From the NCBI GenBank assembly GCA_000739535.1, contig DF820465.1:513391-545764 (forward strand): 32,374 bases of DNA, read 5' to 3'. This document shows, piece by piece, positions 17,091 through 26,659 of this stretch; the first letter of the stretch is position 1, and every line of letters begins with the position of its first letter. The position numbers and the translations under genes were made by a program. The notes below the pieces were generated by a model, which searched no databases, had not been told where the DNA came from, and was given only the letters and a program-made list of their open reading frames with translations. This stretch comes from Candidatus Vecturithrix granuli. GTDB taxonomy: Bacteria; Moduliflexota; Moduliflexia; Moduliflexales; Moduliflexaceae.

Positions 17091-17128
17091 GTTTCTTTGA
17101 CCATTTCGAACAATCGGATAGACGGGCT

Positions 17129-19171
17129 ATGCGAACAATTTCCATTCGAACAAAATTTTTCACAGTGTGTATTATTCTGGTGTTGGTGACGACGCTTGGG
17201 ATTTCTGCTACATATTACGTGTTAACAACGCGGCGGATGCACCAGGAATCTCGCCAGCGTATCAAAATCGCGTTTGATATTCTGCTTGAAGATATTCACA
17301 ATCGCCGCGACAATTATGCCAGACGACTCGACGAATTTGTTGCGACGGATACATCGCTGCGATTGACCACCTCTACGTATATGGATGATCCCGGTCAGGT
17401 TGCGCAGGTGTCATTTCTGACAAGCTATCTGAAGGAAACCGCTGATATCCTGCAACGATTCGGACGAGGGATCTCTGCTAATCGTTTGATGCTCTATGGC
17501 GCGGATCAGCGATTACTTCTTTTTTATCAGCGCGACGACCAACAAGAAAACCTGGGAGCGTATATGGTTTCTGCAACGGGCAGCAATACGTTTCTGCCGT
17601 TGAATGATTTTGCGAAACTCGGCCCGCTTTTGTTTGGAGAACAGGCGATTCCCGATGTTCCCCTCCCTGAGAAAATCTCTGCATCTTATCTTGCTGACGT
17701 GCCTGATACACTCATGTCGCTGCTGTTCAGCGAAGGTCAGGAATTTGGATTCAGGCTGGCTGCACCGCTCTTTCATCGCGAAAAAAAAACCGGGGTACTG
17801 GTGTGTGAGGTCTTGTATGGTCAAACCTTGCTTGAACGCTATGCGTCATTGAGTAAAACCGATATTCAATTTATGAATCCGGCGACCTTGCCTGCGGTTT
17901 CGGGGGTACCCTTAGAAGAGATTGATGCCGTGATCTCCTGTGAGACCCTCGCACGCGAGGAGGCAGAAATCGTTTTGGGTTCCGTGAGCATCAATGGTCA
18001 GGATTATTATCAAGGACGTTGTGCGTTCAAAGGGCAGCAAAAGCCAATAGGACTCATCACGATCAATCTTTCGCAGCAATTCGAACAACAGGAGATCAAA
18101 AACATCATGTTCGCGGTGCTGTTTGTCTCAGCAGCGGCGTTTGTGGTCTCTTTGGGTCTTTCTTTGCTGCTGAGTCGCAAAGTGATCTTGTCAATTCAGA
18201 ATATAGTCAAAGTGATCGGAGCAGTTGCCGCAGGGGACCTCAGAGAAAAGGCCGCCATTCTGACCCGTGATGAACTCGGGATGTTGGCAGTAAAAGTCAA
18301 TCTTATGCTTGAGCATTTACGCACGATGGTTGATGAAGTCCAACGGGCTGAAATGCAGGTCAGCTCATCATCCTCAGAATTAACTGCGACCGCTAGACAG
18401 CAAGATGTGATGATGACCAACCAGATGACTTCAACAACGTCTGCCGTCGAATCGATCCAAGAAATCAGCAAGGTAACGGCTGATCTGGTTCATACCATGC
18501 AGCAAGTCGCGTCTATGTCGAAAGAAACAGCGGTTATTGCCGGGCAGGGTCAGGGAGATTTAGGGCGGATGGAAGAGGTCATGCAGCAAATGGAACAGGC
18601 CTCGGAAGCGATTTCCAATCGTTTGCGCATTATTGATCAAAAAGCGGATAAGATTACTTCCATGGTGACCACGATCACGAAAGTCGCCGAACAGACCAAC
18701 CTGCTGTCATTCAATGCAGCGATTGAAGCTGAAAAAGCCGGGGAATTCGGGCGAGGGTTTACCATTGTAGCTCGTGAAATTCGACGTTTGGCCGATCAGT
18801 CCGCTGTCGCCACGATAGATATTGAATATATGGTGCACGAAATGCAATCTGCGATTTCAACTGGCGTGATGGAGATGGACAAGTTTATTGCGACTGTTCG
18901 ACACAGCGTCACCGATGTCAATCGCATCAGTGCGCAGTTAACACGTATTATTGACCAGGTGCAAGTGCTTCTGACGAATTTTGAAGACGCCAATACCGCC
19001 ATGGGGGTTCAAGCGAACAATGCTCAGAAGATCACCGAAATTATTACGAATTTAAGTGAAGACATGGTCCATACCAAAGTGTCGCTGCACGAAACCTATA
19101 CTGCGATTGAACAACTCGATGAAGCTGCACGAGGACTCCATGAGCAGGTTGCTCGATTTCAAGTTGGATAG
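17129..19171 (+). CDS. Methyl-accepting chemotaxis protein with unrecognised periplasmic sensor
   Basis: Receptor of 680 residues: TM1 (about 8-31), a periplasmic region of roughly 290 residues, TM2 (about 323-350), HAMP, and a signalling domain whose tip reads QTNLLSFNAAIEAEKAGE (about 522-539). The Leu-to-Phe change (SFNAA rather than SLNAA) in the tip sets it apart from the two flanking receptors. The sensor has features of a large single ligand-binding module (FRLAAPLFHREKKTGVLVCEV, DYYQGRCAFKGQQKPIGLIT, Cache-like) but I cannot assign a family. The cytoplasmic half is closely similar to both neighbours, pointing to gene duplication followed by exchange or divergence of the sensor. It starts 38 bp after the first receptor, so the two are surely co-transcribed. 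Confidence 0.92.
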   Translation: MRTISIRTKFFTVCIILVLVTTLGISATYYVLTTRRMHQESRQRIKIAFDILLEDIHNRRDNYARRLDEFVATDTSLRLTTSTYMDDPGQVAQVSFLTSYLKETADILQRFGRGISANRLMLYGADQRLLLFYQRDDQQENLGAYMVSATGSNTFLPLNDFAKLGPLLFGEQAIPDVPLPEKISASYLADVPDTLMSLLFSEGQEFGFRLAAPLFHREKKTGVLVCEVLYGQTLLERYASLSKTDIQFMNPATLPAVSGVPLEEIDAVISCETLAREEAEIVLGSVSINGQDYYQGRCAFKGQQKPIGLITINLSQQFEQQEIKNIMFAVLFVSAAAFVVSLGLSLLLSRKVILSIQNIVKVIGAVAAGDLREKAAILTRDELGMLAVKVNLMLEHLRTMVDEVQRAEMQVSSSSSELTATARQQDVMMTNQMTSTTSAVESIQEISKVTADLVHTMQQVASMSKETAVIAGQGQGDLGRMEEVMQQMEQASEAISNRLRIIDQKADKITSMVTTITKVAEQTNLLSFNAAIEAEKAGEFGRGFTIVAREIRRLADQSAVATIDIEYMVHEMQSAISTGVMEMDKFIATVRHSVTDVNRISAQLTRIIDQVQVLLTNFEDANTAMGVQANNAQKITEIITNLSEDMVHTKVSLHETYTAIEQLDEAARGLHEQVARFQVG

Positions 19172-19222
19172 TACTCATTGAAGAGAGATGTCCGGTTTTT
19201 CAATGTGCGAAGGAGAAAGAAT

Positions 19223-21202
19223 ATGCTGAAAAATTTTTCGTTTTCCAGGAAATTAATTTTTTTATTCAGTTTTTTCAGTATTGTTGCGGCTGTGGGCATA
19301 GGAAGCGGAGGATATCTGCTCATCAGAGCATTTCTGCTACACACGATTGACAAGGAATTGGTGCAGTTTACCGATTCAACTTCGCATCTGGTCGAAACCA
19401 CGGTCACGGTTTCTATTCGGAATTACTTGAAAGCGATTGCAGAACGGAATGAGGAACTTCTCCGCTATTATTATGCTCAGGTGCAAAATGGCGTGCTGAC
19501 AGAAGCAGAGGCCAGGGAACGCCTTTCTCAGATCTTGCTTCAGCAAAAAATTGGGAAAACGGGGTATACCGCAATCATGAGTTCTGCCGGAATCACAGAA
19601 ATCCATCCGGAGCAACAACTCATCAATGTGGATCTCTCTTCCTTCGAGTTCGCACAAAGGGCAACCCGCCAAAAAAGTGGCTACATTGAATATCTGTGGA
19701 AAAAGCCGGGAGAAGAGCAGGAACGGGAGAAATCGGCTTATTTAGCTTATTTTGAACCCTGGGATGATCTGGTGTTTGTCTCTTCATATAAAAGCGAATT
19801 TCGGTATTTAGTGGATGTCAATGATTTTCGAGCGCAGGTGCTATCTGTCCGGCTTGGAGAAACAGGCTATATCTATATCATGGATTCTCAGGGTAATCTG
19901 GTCATCCATCCCTCGCTGGAAGGTCAAAATATCGCTGATTCCAGGGATGCTCAGGGAAGATTTTTTATTCGTGAAATCTGCGACACTAAAACCGGACAGA
20001 TGACATATTTCTGGAGAAATCCGGATGAAGTTCAGGTGCGGGAAAAAAAAATATATTATACCTATTTTGAGTTGATGGATTGGATTATTGTGGGAGGAGT
20101 GTATCTCGATGAGTTATACGCGCCTCTGCATAATTTGATCAAGACAATAGCGTTAATCACGGTTGGCATGTTCTGTTTGGTCATCCCGTGTTCAATTTTG
20201 TTGGGAAAAACACTTGTCAAACCGATCACTCATTTAGTCTCTGCGGCGGAATCCATTGGGAAAGGGGAACTCGACGTGCAGATTCATCAGGGACATCATG
20301 ATGAAATCGGCCATCTTGCCAAAACATTTCATTTGATGTTGGAGGCGCTGAAATCGGTATTAAGTCAAGTACGGCGGGCAGGAATCCAGGTCACGTCTTC
20401 GACGACGGAGTTGGCTGCGACTGCCAGAGAACAAGAGGCGATTATGGCCACACAAGTTGATTCTGCGAAGAAGATGGTGAAATCGGTTGAGGAAATTTCA
20501 AGCGTATCTGAGCGCCTGGTGGAAACCACATCCGAAGTGTCAGGGATGCTCCAAGAGGCTGTAAGTACTGCCAGCAGCGGGCAGGAGGATTTGAGTCAGA
20601 TGCAAGGGGCTATGCATCAGATGGAAGTGGCCTCGCAATCTATCTCCGGGCGATTACAAACTATTAATGAAAAAGCAGAAAATATCACCCAGGTTGTGAC
20701 GACCATTACACAAGTGGCTGAACAAACCAATTTGTTATCACTCAATGCGGCGATTGAAGCGGAGAAAGCGGGGGAATTTGGACGCGGCTTTACAGTGGTT
20801 GCCCGGGAAATTCGGCGATTGGCCGATCAAACGGCGGTTGCGACGCTTGATATTGAGCAGATGGTCAAGGAAATGCAATCGGCGGTCTCGGCCGGGGTCA
20901 TGGAGATGGATAAATTTATGGCTGATGTCCGTCATAACGCCGAAGATGTTGGCAGAATCAGCGCGCAATTGACGCATATCATTGACCAGGTACAGGCTCT
21001 GTCGCCGCACTTTGATGATGTGCATCAGGCCATGGGACGCCAATCTGAAAGCGCCCAAAAAATTAATATGGAAATTATTCAATTAAATGAAGAAATGCAG
21101 CAAACGCGAGATTCAGTTCATGAAACCTACTCGGTGATTGAGCAACTGAATGAAGCAGCCAGAAATTTGCAAGAAGAGGTGTCACGCTTTAAATTTCACT
21201 GA
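19223..21202 (+). CDS. Methyl-accepting chemotaxis protein with tandem Cache_2-like modules
   Basis: Receptor of 659 residues. After TM1 (about 9-33) come two similar Cache modules: GKTGYTAIMSSAGITEIHP (from about 110) and GETGYIYIMDSQGNLVIHP (from about 211). Each is followed by a GxxxYxWxxPxExxxREK stretch and a YFExxDxxxxxxxY ending. This repeat is typical of Cache_2 sensors that often bind small organic acids, but the ligand here is unknown. TM2 is at about 306-328, then HAMP and the signalling tip QTNLLSLNAAIEAEKAGE (about 501-518), with SAGVMEMDKF as in WspA. The ATG at 19223 is fixed by AGGAG 7 bases upstream; the open frame reaches back to a TTG at 19178. It is the receptor nearest to the CheW gene, the position of wspA in Pseudomonas. 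Confidence 0.93.
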   Translation: MLKNFSFSRKLIFLFSFFSIVAAVGIGSGGYLLIRAFLLHTIDKELVQFTDSTSHLVETTVTVSIRNYLKAIAERNEELLRYYYAQVQNGVLTEAEARERLSQILLQQKIGKTGYTAIMSSAGITEIHPEQQLINVDLSSFEFAQRATRQKSGYIEYLWKKPGEEQEREKSAYLAYFEPWDDLVFVSSYKSEFRYLVDVNDFRAQVLSVRLGETGYIYIMDSQGNLVIHPSLEGQNIADSRDAQGRFFIREICDTKTGQMTYFWRNPDEVQVREKKIYYTYFELMDWIIVGGVYLDELYAPLHNLIKTIALITVGMFCLVIPCSILLGKTLVKPITHLVSAAESIGKGELDVQIHQGHHDEIGHLAKTFHLMLEALKSVLSQVRRAGIQVTSSTTELAATAREQEAIMATQVDSAKKMVKSVEEISSVSERLVETTSEVSGMLQEAVSTASSGQEDLSQMQGAMHQMEVASQSISGRLQTINEKAENITQVVTTITQVAEQTNLLSLNAAIEAEKAGEFGRGFTVVAREIRRLADQTAVATLDIEQMVKEMQSAVSAGVMEMDKFMADVRHNAEDVGRISAQLTHIIDQVQALSPHFDDVHQAMGRQSESAQKINMEIIQLNEEMQQTRDSVHETYSVIEQLNEAARNLQEEVSRFKFH

Positions 21203-21233
21203 GCCGATATATGATGGAAAAGGAAAAAATACC

Positions 21234-21710
21234 ATGTTAGTCTTGCTGTTTTATCTTGGCGACGTAATGTACACTATTGAGTGTCAATATGTGAGAGAAA
21301 TCGCTCCCATGGTGACGTTGAAAGAATTGCCTCGCGCCCCGGAGTTTTTTGCCGGATTTTTTAATTATCGAGGGATAATTGTACCAGTGATTGATTTGCG
21401 CCGACTTATTCACGGCGTTCCCTGTCAAATGCGATTGAGCACCCGAATTATTCTGGTCGATTATGTGCAGTACGATTCCAAACCATCAGTGTATGGCCTG
21501 ATTGCCGAGCGAGTGACCGAGGCCACGAAAAAGTCGGACCGGAACTTTATTAGGCCTGATGTCAGGATGCAGGAAGCGCCATACCTGGGAAGTCTGATTA
21601 TGGAAGAAGATCGGATGATTCATCATATTGATGTGAAGACTTTGACCCAAAGTCTTTCATTTTTGCATACGTTTGAAACAAGGATTGCTCATGCCTCAAA
21701 TAACGATTGA
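21234..21710 (+). CDS. wspB: CheW-like coupling protein (WspB position)
   Basis: CheW-domain protein of 158 residues that links the receptors to the CheA kinase at the array base plate. It begins LVLLFYLGDVMYTIECQYVREI and contains AGFFNYRGIIVPVIDLRRLI, the classic CheW core with Gly-Ile-Ile-Val-Pro-Val-Ile-Asp-Leu. The open frame extends further upstream into the end of the receptor gene, but AGGA 9 bases before ATG 21234 and the CheW fold boundary favour this start. It overlaps the CheR gene by 20 bp, so the two are translationally linked. The symbol is given by gene order relative to the Pseudomonas wsp operon. Confidence 0.85.
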   Translation: MLVLLFYLGDVMYTIECQYVREIAPMVTLKELPRAPEFFAGFFNYRGIIVPVIDLRRLIHGVPCQMRLSTRIILVDYVQYDSKPSVYGLIAERVTEATKKSDRNFIRPDVRMQEAPYLGSLIMEEDRMIHHIDVKTLTQSLSFLHTFETRIAHASNND

Positions 21711-22992
21711 ACGTCTTTTGGAAAGTAAGATCGGGGTATCTGTGGAGGCCATCGGCGCCAAAGTTATTGAAAAAGCCGTGCGTCACCGGATGACTGTAGG
21801 CGGATTGACTGATTTAAATGCCTATCTGCAACAGCTTCAGACCTCAGAATACGAATGGAACGAGTTGGTCGAAATGGTTGTAATTCCAGAAACCTGGTTT
21901 TTTCGTAATCGCCAATCATTCACCTTTCTGGAAGAGTATATCAAAACAGAGTGGCTTCCGCAGCATCAAGGCAAAGTATTACGCGTGTTGAGTGCTCCTT
22001 GTTCTACCGGGGAAGAGCCGTATTCTATTGCCATAACGTTACTTGAGGCCGGACTGCGCCCGGAGCATGCCCATATTGACGCGGTTGATATTAGTGCAAA
22101 CGCTTTACAAAAAGCTAAACTCGCAACGTATGGAGCAGAATCGTTCCGCAATAAAGAGACCCTCGCCTTGCGCGAACGCTATTTTGAGAACAAGAAGAAA
22201 ACGTACCATCTGCATGCGAACGTCAAAAGATTGGTTCGGTTTTTACAAGGAAATTTGCTTGATAGTAAGTTGCTGGCGGATGAAAAACCCTATCAGGTGA
22301 TCTTTTGTCGGAATTTATTAATTTATTTAGGTAATGATGCAAAAAAACGCACAGTAGCTGTGCTCTCGCGCTTATTGACAAAAACAGGCATTCTGTTTGT
22401 CGGTCATGCAGAACGACCGATGTTTGAGGGTCTGGAGTTTAATTGGGTCCGCCAGCCTGGCGTGTTTGCCTGCCGACGAATTCATGAGACTCAACTGCGC
22501 AAACAACGGAGATTTCTCCAGATACCCTATCCATTTGAGCGACGTAAAACCAGCCAAATCGTTGAACAATCTCAGATGAATACGGTGTCGCCTTCTCTCG
22601 ACAAAAGACAGCAAGGAAAAGAGCCAAAATCAACGATTCCATCGTTCGAACGGAGACATCCGACTGAAACAACGACGAAATTACTGGATAGAGCGCGTCA
22701 ATTAGCCGATCAGGGGAAATTGAATGAGGCTTTTGCTCTGTGTGAACAGAGCTTGCGTGAAAACCCGGCAGATGTCCAGGCCAATTTTCTCGCTGGACTG
22801 ATTTGGCTGGCTTTAGGGAACGATGAGCAGGCAGAAACCTTTTTTACAAAGACCGTCTATCTTGATCCTCAACATCATGAGGCTCTGAATTATCTGGCAT
22901 TTATTGCTGAATATCGCGGTCAGCATGAGAAAGCGTTGTTATTACGACAACGGATCGAACGGATTCACAAGAAATTCCAGACAGCCGCATAA
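21691..22992 (+). CDS. wspC: CheR-type receptor methyltransferase with C-terminal TPRs (WspC)
   Basis: S-adenosylmethionine-dependent methyltransferase that adds methyl groups to glutamates of the receptors. Of 433 residues, the N-terminal helical domain ends near VVIPETWFFRN. The SAM-binding motif is APCSTGEEPYSIAI (about 100-114), with DAVDISANAL and IFCRNLLIYL (about 203-212) completing the fold. After a low-complexity linker (about 270-325) come two or three TPRs (LADQGKLNEAFALCEQSL; LALGNDEQAETFFTKTVYLD), the WspC hallmark; TPRs may bring the enzyme to receptors that lack a docking pentapeptide, as these do. ATG 21691 has AAGGA 6 bases upstream and lies inside the end of the CheW gene; an in-frame TTG at 21673 is the alternative. 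Confidence 0.93.
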   Translation: MPQITIERLLESKIGVSVEAIGAKVIEKAVRHRMTVGGLTDLNAYLQQLQTSEYEWNELVEMVVIPETWFFRNRQSFTFLEEYIKTEWLPQHQGKVLRVLSAPCSTGEEPYSIAITLLEAGLRPEHAHIDAVDISANALQKAKLATYGAESFRNKETLALRERYFENKKKTYHLHANVKRLVRFLQGNLLDSKLLADEKPYQVIFCRNLLIYLGNDAKKRTVAVLSRLLTKTGILFVGHAERPMFEGLEFNWVRQPGVFACRRIHETQLRKQRRFLQIPYPFERRKTSQIVEQSQMNTVSPSLDKRQQGKEPKSTIPSFERRHPTETTTKLLDRARQLADQGKLNEAFALCEQSLRENPADVQANFLAGLIWLALGNDEQAETFFTKTVYLDPQHHEALNYLAFIAEYRGQHEKALLLRQRIERIHKKFQTAA

Positions 22993-23058
22993 TTTTTCGG
23001 GAAAAGGTAAAAACTGGGTTTTTAAATCTGTGACTCTTTTTTGAAATACTCTATACCT

Positions 23059-23745
23059 ATGGAAGAGACAACACACATTCACAACTGTTGGAAGCGGATC
23101 GGCGTGTGGGGACAGGTAGAACGCTTAACCTGTCCTCTCCTGGAACAAGTGATCCATTGTCGCAATTGTCAGGTGTTTACCCAGGCCGGCCGGCAGCTTT
23201 TGGAACGCAATCTGCCGCAGGAATACCGTAATGACTGGACCGGTGTGCTGGCGCAGAAGAAGGAAGAAGAGCTGATCGGCACGCTCTCAGTCGTTATTTT
23301 TCGCATCGAACGCGAGTGGTTAGCGATTTCTACGCACTTGTTCGAAGAGATCATGAGCGCTGACCAGATCCAGAGCCTGTTGCACCGTATTCCTCATCGG
23401 AAAAATCCGGTGTTAATGGGGATGATTAATGTACACGGCGAAATTTGGCTCTGTGTCTCACTCAGGGAACTCCTGGGAATAGAACGGTTGACAGACCAGG
23501 AAGAGACCCGAAACATCTCAAAACGGATGATGGTGATTAATAGCGACGATGGACGCTGGGTATTTCCGGTGGATGAGATTCATGGCATTTCCCGTGTTCA
23601 CGCGTCAACATTTCAAAATGTTCCTGTCACCGTTGTGAAGGCGAAGTCAACATTTACGAAAGGCATCTTCGAGTGGCAGGAGAAACGTGTGGCCTTTCTG
23701 GATGAAGACCTGCTATTGTACAGTTTGACAAGGAGCGTCAAATGA
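23059..23745 (+). CDS. wspD: CheW-like protein with N-terminal four-Cys motif (WspD)
   Basis: Second coupling protein, 228 residues. The N-terminal 60 residues carry Cys10, Cys25, Cys34 and Cys37 in the setting CWKRIGVWGQ...CPLLEQVIHCRNCQVF. This pattern occurs in WspD-type proteins and looks like a metal or Fe-S site, though no function is known to me. The CheW domain follows (about 75-220): LSVVIFRIEREWLAIS, GMINVHGEIWLCVSLRELL, and RWVFPVDEIHGI. The start is not well fixed: no good ribosome site precedes ATG 23059 or the in-frame TTG at 23041. Its stop codon overlaps the CheA start (ATGA), so the two are translationally coupled. Confidence 0.85.
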   Translation: MEETTHIHNCWKRIGVWGQVERLTCPLLEQVIHCRNCQVFTQAGRQLLERNLPQEYRNDWTGVLAQKKEEELIGTLSVVIFRIEREWLAISTHLFEEIMSADQIQSLLHRIPHRKNPVLMGMINVHGEIWLCVSLRELLGIERLTDQEETRNISKRMMVINSDDGRWVFPVDEIHGISRVHASTFQNVPVTVVKAKSTFTKGIFEWQEKRVAFLDEDLLLYSLTRSVK

Positions 23746-26657
23746 CCAATGAAAGTAAAAAGAATTTAAGCGATTATTCGATGCTCGATCTCTTTCAAAC
23801 TGAGGTTGAAACACACACAACCACGCTTAACGACGGTTTATTGGCATTAGAGACGGCTCCTGAAGCCATGGATAAACTGGAATCTTTGATGCGTGCGGCC
23901 CATTCGATTAAAGGCGGGGCGCGCATTGTGGAGTTAGACGCAGTCGTGAAAATCGCGCATGCGATGGAAGATTGTTTTGTGGCGTTGCAAAGTGGGAAAG
24001 GTATGCTCAAATCCCAGCAAATTGACGTGTTGTTGAGTGGTGTTGATATGATTCGCTCGATTTCCGGAGCGGCGGTCGCCGGAAATCTGACCTGGACAGC
24101 GGAACATGATGAGGAAATCGCCGCCCTCGTCTCGGCTCTGACCCATATTCTGGAACCGGAGACGAATCTTCAAACCTCAACTCTCGACGCCGGCAAGATC
24201 GTTTCGCAGGAGATTCAGCACGATTCGCAGGAAGAATCTTCCGCGCTTCCTGCGCCGAGACAGACGGATCCCGTTACTCCTCAACATACCATGAGGGGAA
24301 AAGAAGCCCAGGCCATAGACATTTCGCTCCTGGAGCTCTTTCGCTCTGAAGTCGAAACTCATGTGACGACATTACTGCAAGGATGCGTAGCCTTGCAACA
24401 ACAGCCTGAATCGCTCGAAAAACTTGAGCCTCTTGTGAAAGCCGTTCATGCGATTAAAGGCGGAGGACAAATCATCGAATCGGATGTGGCAGTGAATCTT
24501 GCTGATGCCATGGAACAGTATCTGATCGCCCTGCAACAAGGCAAGGCTGGCGTGGATGTGGAGACTATTCAGATCTTGCAGCAGGGAAGTGAACTCTTAC
24601 GTGAGATCGCCGCCGCAAATTCCCAGGAGGGGCAAAACTGGTTGGTAGAGCATCAGGAAGACATTGCCCAGGTGATGACGACACTCTCGATGTTCTCTGT
24701 GGCCGAGCCAAAACAAATCAGTCTTGCTTCTTCAGAGCGAAACATCGTAGCCCAACTCCACATGTCTGCTCCTGAAAAGAGGGAAGGAGGCGGAACACCG
24801 TCAGCAGTCTTACCAGATTCTCAGATAACACCTGAGAACGCTGGCGAGATGGTTATACCGCCAATTGCCCTTCGTGAACAACGGGAAGAACCGTTACAAA
24901 AGAATATTGGAGAACGAGACCGAACAGTACGAGTAACCGCCACGAAGATTGAGCGTTTGATGGGGTTAGCTGGCGAAGTGGTAGTCAGTTCTCGCTGGCT
25001 GCCCTCATTTTCAGAATCACTGCTGGCGCTCAAAAAGAATCAACGCGAAACGCTCATGCTTCTCGAAAAATTGCGCGATATATTACGCCATGAAGATAGT
25101 GATGTTCATCTCCGCGAACTGGTCTCTCTGGCCAGGGAAAAAACCAAACAGAGCAACGCCCTGCTCTCAGAAAGAATGAATCAGCTTGATCGTTTTACCG
25201 GCGCCTCGGCCACGCTTTCGGATCGACTGTATCATGAAGTCATTGGCATCCGGATGCGGCCATTTGCGGATGGGGTGCGCGGGTTCCCACGTATGGTCAG
25301 AGATCTTGCCAGAGATCTTGGGAAAAAAGTACAGTTCGAAATTGTGGGGAAATCTACAGAAGTCGATCGTGACATCCTGGAAAAATTAGACGCTCCACTG
25401 ACACATCTGTTACGCAATGCCATTGATCATGGTATTGAACTTCCAGAAGAACGCCTGGCTGCGGGGAAACCTGAAGCAGGGTTGTTACGCCTGGAAGCTG
25501 TTCATCGTTCAGGAATGTTGTTAATCACGGTATCCGATGACGGACGGGGAATCGATCTCAAAAAATTGCGACAGCGAATTCTGCGTAAGGGGTTAGCAGC
25601 GGCGGACATGGCGAATCGCTTAACAGAAGCGGAATTGTTAAAATTTCTGTTCCTGCCCGGATTTTCGACGTCCGAAAATGTGACTGAGATTTCCGGGCGC
25701 GGGGTCGGCCTGGACGTGGTTGATAATATGGTGCATGAAGTCGGCGGCGTCGTGCGCGCCATGTCTAAACTCGGAGAAGGGATGAGTTTTTATCTGGAAC
25801 TACCTCTGACGCTCTCCGTGATTCGTACATTCCTGGTGGAAATTGCGGATGAACCGTATGCGTTTCCGCTGGCCAGGATTGATCGGTGTCTGTTGCTGTC
25901 CAAAACCGATATTGATGTGGTGGAAGATCGGCAGTATTTCCGGTTTGATAATACCAATATTTCCCTGGTGGATATTCATGACGTGCTTGAATTGGAGAAC
26001 CCACCGGCGATTCGAGATGAATTGCCGGTAGTGATTATCAGTAACCGCTCGAATACGTATGGACTCCTGGTTGACAGGTTTATCGGAGAAAGCGACCTGG
26101 TGGTACGTCCTTTGGATTCGCGTCTGGGGAAGGTGCCTGATATTAGCGCAACGGCGGTGATGCTTGATGGCTCTCCTATTCTGATTTTTGATGTCGAAGA
26201 CCTGGTTGGGTCAATTGATAAAATGCTCAGTGGGAGACGTTTGCATAAATTAGCCACAGAAAGCGATGAATTGAAGGAAGTGTCTGCAAAAAAGATTCTG
26301 GTTGTGGATGATTCCATTACGGTGCGGGAAATGGAACGGAAATTGCTTGAAAATCGAGGCTATGAGGTAGATGTGGCGGTGGATGGACTGGCAGGCTGGA
26401 ACGCCTTACGAGCAGAGCACTTTGATCTGGTCGTGTCGGATGTGGATATGCCCAGGATGAATGGGATTGAATTTGTCACCCAGATCAAACAACATGAAGA
26501 ACTCAAAGCTTTGCCGGTAATTATCGTGTCCTATAAAGATACCGAAGAACATCGTTTGCAGGGACTTCAAGCCGGGGCCGATTATTATTTAACGAAAAGC
26601 AGTTTTCAGGATGATTCGTTTATCAATGCGGTGGTGGATTTAATTGGAGAGGCGTAA
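23742..26657 (+). CDS. wspE: Hybrid CheA histidine kinase with two HPt domains and a C-terminal receiver (WspE)
   Basis: Cytoplasmic chemosensory kinase, 971 residues. Two HPt domains have phospho-histidines His54 (AAHSIKGG) and His236 (AVHAIKGG). After a linker come the dimerisation helices (from about 393, RVTATKIERLMGLAGEVV) and the ATP-binding domain (N box LLRNAIDHGIELPEER about 558-573; DDGRGID about 599; GRGVGLDVVD about 653). A CheW-like domain spans about 690-820. The receiver (about 847-971) has acid pocket VVDDS, phospho-acceptor Asp900 and Lys in YYLTKSS, all intact. The CheY-binding P2 domain is absent, as in WspE. The two HPt domains are clearly similar over their whole length (LxxLFxxEVETHxTTL...), so one arose by tandem duplication; a single HPt is usual in WspE. 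Confidence 0.95.
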   Translation: MTNESKKNLSDYSMLDLFQTEVETHTTTLNDGLLALETAPEAMDKLESLMRAAHSIKGGARIVELDAVVKIAHAMEDCFVALQSGKGMLKSQQIDVLLSGVDMIRSISGAAVAGNLTWTAEHDEEIAALVSALTHILEPETNLQTSTLDAGKIVSQEIQHDSQEESSALPAPRQTDPVTPQHTMRGKEAQAIDISLLELFRSEVETHVTTLLQGCVALQQQPESLEKLEPLVKAVHAIKGGGQIIESDVAVNLADAMEQYLIALQQGKAGVDVETIQILQQGSELLREIAAANSQEGQNWLVEHQEDIAQVMTTLSMFSVAEPKQISLASSERNIVAQLHMSAPEKREGGGTPSAVLPDSQITPENAGEMVIPPIALREQREEPLQKNIGERDRTVRVTATKIERLMGLAGEVVVSSRWLPSFSESLLALKKNQRETLMLLEKLRDILRHEDSDVHLRELVSLAREKTKQSNALLSERMNQLDRFTGASATLSDRLYHEVIGIRMRPFADGVRGFPRMVRDLARDLGKKVQFEIVGKSTEVDRDILEKLDAPLTHLLRNAIDHGIELPEERLAAGKPEAGLLRLEAVHRSGMLLITVSDDGRGIDLKKLRQRILRKGLAAADMANRLTEAELLKFLFLPGFSTSENVTEISGRGVGLDVVDNMVHEVGGVVRAMSKLGEGMSFYLELPLTLSVIRTFLVEIADEPYAFPLARIDRCLLLSKTDIDVVEDRQYFRFDNTNISLVDIHDVLELENPPAIRDELPVVIISNRSNTYGLLVDRFIGESDLVVRPLDSRLGKVPDISATAVMLDGSPILIFDVEDLVGSIDKMLSGRRLHKLATESDELKEVSAKKILVVDDSITVREMERKLLENRGYEVDVAVDGLAGWNALRAEHFDLVVSDVDMPRMNGIEFVTQIKQHEELKALPVIIVSYKDTEEHRLQGLQAGADYYLTKSSFQDDSFINAVVDLIGEA

Positions 26658-26659
26658 AC

